Shown: positions 32,860 through 35,693 of the stretch, piece after piece
How the letters are laid out: each line of letters starts with the position of its first letter
Position numbering within the stretch: the first letter of the stretch is position 1
NCBI GenBank assembly: GCA_947170725.1
Contig: CAMVUM010000008.1
Location: 71,466-107,158 of the forward strand
Reading direction: 5' to 3'
Source of the DNA: an uncultured Prevotella sp.
Lineage (GTDB): Bacteria > Bacteroidota > Bacteroidia > Bacteroidales > Bacteroidaceae
Length of the DNA stretch: 35,693 nt
Notes under the pieces: model-generated
Told to the model about the DNA's origin: nothing
Database searches by the model: none
Seen by the model: the letters and a program-made list of their open reading frames with translations, nothing else
Position numbers and translations under genes: made by a program

Positions 32860-32879
32860 CTAACTTTAAGGACAAATGA

Positions 32880-32913
32880 AAATCCCGAAGTATTCACACT
32901 TCGGGATTTTTGT
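32880..32913 (+). terminator. Terminator after tRNA-Asp
   Basis: AAATCCCGAAGT and ACTTCGGGATTT form a perfect 12-pair stem around ATTCAC and run into TTG and TTTTT, starting 20 bases after the tRNA. Confidence 0.9.
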
Positions 32914-33034
32914 TTTTGCTACAGCTCTAATAAGGCTTAGTCTGGTTCAAACAATATTATTGTGATATTAATTGCTAAATAGGGCATATGTAAGTATGTC
33001 TTAAATTTTAGTTACAATGAAAGAGTGAAATAGA

Positions 33035-33508
33035 ATGGAATATATGTCGCAAGAAGGCTACGACAAGCTGGTAGCCGAATTACATCAGTTGGAGAGCGTA
33101 GAACTGCCACGGGTGAGGGAAGCTATTGCTGAGGCGCGGGCGCAAGGCGACCTCAGCGAGAATTTCGAATATCATGCCGCCAAGCGTGAGCAGGGGCGTC
33201 TGCTCGGCAGGATACGCTTCAAGCAAAGAGTGCTGGAGTTTGCAAGGGTTATAGACACGAAGCGTCTCGGCTCGGATGCCGTAGGGTTGCTGACAAAAGT
33301 AGAGATGACCAATATGGTGAATGATAGCAGGATGACATATACTATTGTCAGTCCGCACGAGGCCAATCTGCGGGAAATGAAAATATCGATAAAGTCGCCT
33401 GTTGCAGAGGCTTTGCTGGGTAAGAAGATAGGTGATATAGTGGAAGTGCGTGTTCCTGCCGGTGTACAGAAACTGCGCATTGAGAGCATAGAACTGACGG
33501 GAGGCTGA
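33035..33508 (+). CDS. greA: Transcription elongation factor GreA
   Basis: This 157-residue factor enters the RNA polymerase secondary channel and stimulates cleavage of backtracked transcripts. The N-terminal coiled coil (~1-75) carries the acidic tip motif QGDLSENFEYHAAK, with the conserved Asp and Glu that coordinate the catalytic Mg2+. The C-terminal FKBP-like domain has SPVAEALLGKKIGDIVEV. Length and motif order are standard. The only upstream promoter candidate is a TAAATTTT stretch near 33002-33009, one base off the consensus. Its TGA stop abuts the stop of the convergent metallo-beta-lactamase-GNAT gene with no intervening bases. Confidence 0.96.
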   Translation: MEYMSQEGYDKLVAELHQLESVELPRVREAIAEARAQGDLSENFEYHAAKREQGRLLGRIRFKQRVLEFARVIDTKRLGSDAVGLLTKVEMTNMVNDSRMTYTIVSPHEANLREMKISIKSPVAEALLGKKIGDIVEVRVPAGVQKLRIESIELTGG

Positions 33509-34771
33509 CTATTTGGTGTATTGATATGCCAGTCGTTCGCTGCCATCCCGGCAGTTGATGATTCCACAATACCTGAAGCCTTCTTTAATGATGATATTCT
33601 GCATAACCTTATTGTCGCGGTGGGTGTCTATGCGTATGTTGCTATAGTGGAGTAGGGCGAACTGCATGGCTGTGTGAAATATGCCATTCACCTCACCATT
33701 GCCGGCTATGCGGTGGATGGTTGCATATGGAGTGTCATTAAGCCATTTGCCGTCATATATAATATTGTATGTCGGGTCTACACCGCCGCGAAGTAGAAAA
33801 GTGGCCACAATCCTGTTGTCTTTTAGGACGACGTGGCTGTCTCCGCTTTCAATATCTTCGTGTAGCAGTGCTTCACTTGGGTAATCTGTTTTCCATTGAT
33901 TATGGTTGCCGGTCTCAGCCATGAACTTACGGGCGATGGTGAAGATGGCCTGCATCTGTGGAATGTCTTCTACTGCAGATCGGCGGATGATGAGATTGTC
34001 CTGACCGAAGCATACATTTTCGCCTTCCTTGCTGATGCGCCAAAACAGAATGTCCTTTTCGTTGCAGAACGGTTCCATGCGCCATGCGCTCTCAAAACCA
34101 CTCATTACAAAGTGCATGGGTACGAAAAGTCTTATTTTGAATCGTTCTATAAATTGACGTGCGCCCAAGGTATATCCGTTGCCGATGCGCCCGTCGACGG
34201 GGAACATCGCAATGTCGAATGTTTCGGTAATCTTCTGTATATCTTTCAGTTCTCCAAGGAACCGCTTTTCTTCCGAAACGGGATTGATGTATGTGCCGAA
34301 CTCATTGCTGTATATTGTTTCCTCGGCTGTGTTTTCTGTGAGAAAGCGTGCATACCAGTTGCATAGATCTCCGGCATGGAATATTTTTTTGCCGTCCGTC
34401 TCTATAATCCAACTTACTCCGCTATCGTTGCTGCCAGTAGCTGTCACCTTGACGTTGTCGTCTTCCCAAACGCCGCCTTTTGCGAGCCATACGTCGGCGT
34501 CTTCTTTTCCGGCCCGGCGATGTCTCAGTATGTCTTTGGAGAGGATGTACTTATAATGTGCAGATGGATTTTCATCCATCCACCTCAATATCTCACTGTT
34601 GAAATGGTCTTCATGGAAATGGCTTGCAAATACGTAAATGCTTTTGCTGCCGCTTCGTTTGATGGATTGCCGTATTGCATCCGACGGGTCCATCCAATAG
34701 TCGAATATCAGTATGCACTTTTCTGTTTCTAATACGAAGCAGCTATGAAATATGTAGGTCAGTTCAATCAT
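33509..34771 (-). CDS. Metallo-beta-lactamase-fold hydrolase fused to a GNAT acetyltransferase domain
   Basis: This is a 420-residue two-domain cytosolic protein. Residues 1-~250 form a metallo-beta-lactamase fold: HFHEDH (His51, His53, Asp55, His56), FHAGDLCNWY (His132, Asp135) and VPMHF (His220). These supply the dinuclear metal site. The closest look-alikes are lactonase- or UlaG-like MBL hydrolases, so the substrate is unknown. Residues ~258-420 form a GNAT N-acetyltransferase domain: LIIRRSAVEDIPQMQAIF at the start, VVLKDNRIVATFLLRGG in the core, and IRIDTHRDNKVMQNIIIKEG near the acetyl-CoA site and the end. No linker of note separates the two. The gene converges on greA with abutting stops. 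Chemical linkage of the two activities is inference. Confidence 0.88.
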   Translation of the reverse strand: MIELTYIFHSCFVLETEKCILIFDYWMDPSDAIRQSIKRSGSKSIYVFASHFHEDHFNSEILRWMDENPSAHYKYILSKDILRHRRAGKEDADVWLAKGGVWEDDNVKVTATGSNDSGVSWIIETDGKKIFHAGDLCNWYARFLTENTAEETIYSNEFGTYINPVSEEKRFLGELKDIQKITETFDIAMFPVDGRIGNGYTLGARQFIERFKIRLFVPMHFVMSGFESAWRMEPFCNEKDILFWRISKEGENVCFGQDNLIIRRSAVEDIPQMQAIFTIARKFMAETGNHNQWKTDYPSEALLHEDIESGDSHVVLKDNRIVATFLLRGGVDPTYNIIYDGKWLNDTPYATIHRIAGNGEVNGIFHTAMQFALLHYSNIRIDTHRDNKVMQNIIIKEGFRYCGIINCRDGSERLAYQYTK

Positions 34772-34899
34772 CCTTGTCTTATACTGGGGTGTGGCGTTTT
34801 GTGCCGTTGTCGTTTTTTCTTACTTAAATTCACGTAGGAATCATCTGTCCGACAACGGTCTTTCCTTTTTATGCCAATCTATAGGTGCCGATAAAGTTT

Positions 34900-35199
34900 T
34901 TATCTAAGGAACGGGTTGATTGTTGCTAACAATTCTGCTCTTTGCATTGCTCCGCTTGTTCTCCAAAGCGCTTCGCCGTTGCGGAACAGCATAAGTGTCG
35001 GAACTGATTGTACATTATATCGTCCGGCAGTGGCACCATACTTGTCTACATCAACTTTGATGATGCGTATTTTGTCACCCAATACATTCTTTACCTGTTC
35101 CAAAATTGGGTGCATCATCTTGCATGGCTGGCACCATGTGGCAAAGAAGTCAACCAATACTAACTTGTCACTATATATTACGTCGTTAAATGATTCCAT
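34900..35199 (-). CDS. Thioredoxin
   Basis: This 99-residue protein has the thioredoxin fold with active site WCQPCK (Cys23, Cys26) and the cis-proline loop QSVPTLML (Pro67). Pro25 and Lys27 give a WCxPCK motif that differs from the classic WCGPCK by Gln in place of Gly, a modest change that can shift redox potential. No signal peptide is visible, so it is cytosolic. It reduces protein disulfides using thioredoxin reductase, which is not in this window. It is transcribed leftward, about 130 bases from the MBL-GNAT gene, with a TACTTTTG element upstream at 35287-35294. Confidence 0.95.
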   Translation of the reverse strand: MESFNDVIYSDKLVLVDFFATWCQPCKMMHPILEQVKNVLGDKIRIIKVDVDKYGATAGRYNVQSVPTLMLFRNGEALWRTSGAMQRAELLATINPFLR

Positions 35200-35286
35200 A
35201 TATTAATGTATATATTTTTTTAATTCAGAAACGATTATAGCCTCGTTGTTGTTCTTCTTTTCGTTTATTATTTAATTTCTCTGTTG

Positions 35287-35294
35287 CAAAAGTA
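35287..35294 (-). promoter_or_regulatory. Putative -7 element for thioredoxin
   Basis: The reverse strand reads TACTTTTG, an exact TAnnTTTG match, about 88 bases upstream of the thioredoxin ATG. A -33 TTTG at the right distance is not obvious. Confidence 0.5.
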
Positions 35295-35693
35295 GTCAAA
35301 AATAGTTGAAATTAAGCAGGATGGAAATTGGAATTTTATATGAAAGGGGACAAGAACTGTGGGTGTAGAGTCAACCATCAATTGCAAGATGTTTGCAGAT
35401 TTATGAATAATGTTTGTAAAACTCTTCTTTTGGTGTGTTAAAATTCAATTTTCCCCTTGGTCTTCTGTTTATCTGGGCCTGTATTGATGTAATTCTCTTT
35501 TTCGCAAAGTAATATTGAAGATTATGCGCGTGGAAATTATATCATTATAAATATCATTTTCTTAACCACAATTAGTATAAAACACTGATTCCAAACTCGC
35601 TTTAATACTCTGAATAATGTTTTATAGAGAAATAGAGTATGAAAATATTACAGTATGATTATACTCCATACAATGACTACATTGATTCAACAG
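35295..35693. other. AT-rich end region with decayed insertion sequence
   Basis: Apart from the IS30 transposase remnant at 35401-35520, I find no gene here. The last ~170 bases are strongly AT-rich with stops in all frames and no visible promoter or hairpin of note. A gene could begin just outside the window. Confidence 0.5.
35401..35520 (-). pseudogene. C-terminal remnant of an IS30-family transposase
   Basis: Reading the reverse strand toward 35401 gives KRITSIQAQINRRPRGKLNF, then NTPKEEFYKHYS and TAA. This is the characteristic end of IS30-family DDE transposases (the INRRPR.KLNF.TP motif). Further upstream, to the window edge, the frame does not continue as a recognisable transposase, so only the last ~40 codons are left. 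The sequence just beyond the stop (~35350-35400, with GGTTGACTCTACACCC on the reverse strand) could be the terminal part of the old element. No intact copy lies in the window. Confidence 0.7.

Overview
The window looks like a chromosomal segment of a Bacteroidota bacterium, most likely a Prevotella-type (Prevotellaceae) species. The evidence is the repeated promoter form TAnnTTTG with an upstream TTTG, the lack of clear Shine-Dalgarno sequences, several BspA-type leucine-rich-repeat proteins with type IX-secretion-like tails, a C10-type cysteine protease, and the gene set rpmB-rpmG-DUF4295. Species cannot be fixed from the sequence alone.

Layout. (1) 1-9316 is mostly core: the 5' part of clpC (leftward, cut by the window edge), a long intergenic region holding an inverted-repeat element, gyrA, two paralogous secreted TPR proteins, and a phosphohexomutase closed by a strong palindrome. 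(2) 9254-14852 holds htpG (leftward), a lone ECF-type sigma factor, and the compact run map-tsaD-pncC. (3) 14922-15697 is a small ribosomal operon (bL28, bL33, DUF4295) between a textbook Bacteroidota promoter and a terminator. (4) 16076-21733 is a three-gene secreted-protein operon: a BspA-like LRR protein with five nearly identical 66-bp repeats, a protein with three InlB-B-like repeats, a cohesin-like domain and a C-terminal type I dockerin, and a cohesin-like protein with a sorting-type tail. This is the best candidate for an under-described system, a small cohesin-dockerin surface assembly. (5) 21813-26488 is a dipeptidyl peptidase IV / GH105-DUF4861 pair for degrading peptides and pectin-type glycans. 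(6) 26489-27494 is non-coding and carries a second inverted-repeat element. (7) 27495-32589 holds a secreted YhcH-family protein overlapping an SF1 helicase, then a C10 protease-LRR fusion overlapping a ZIP transporter. (8) 32706-35693 holds tRNA-Asp, greA, a metallo-beta-lactamase-GNAT fusion, thioredoxin and the decayed 3' end of an IS30-family transposase.

How it fits together. Housekeeping functions (topology, chaperones, protein maturation, tRNA modification, ribosome, transcription fidelity) alternate with secreted proteins for surface display, proteolysis and glycan use. Several pairs overlap by ATGA and are probably translationally coupled: LRR/dockerin, YhcH/helicase and C10-LRR/ZIP. 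All calls come from reading motifs by eye; no database search was possible.
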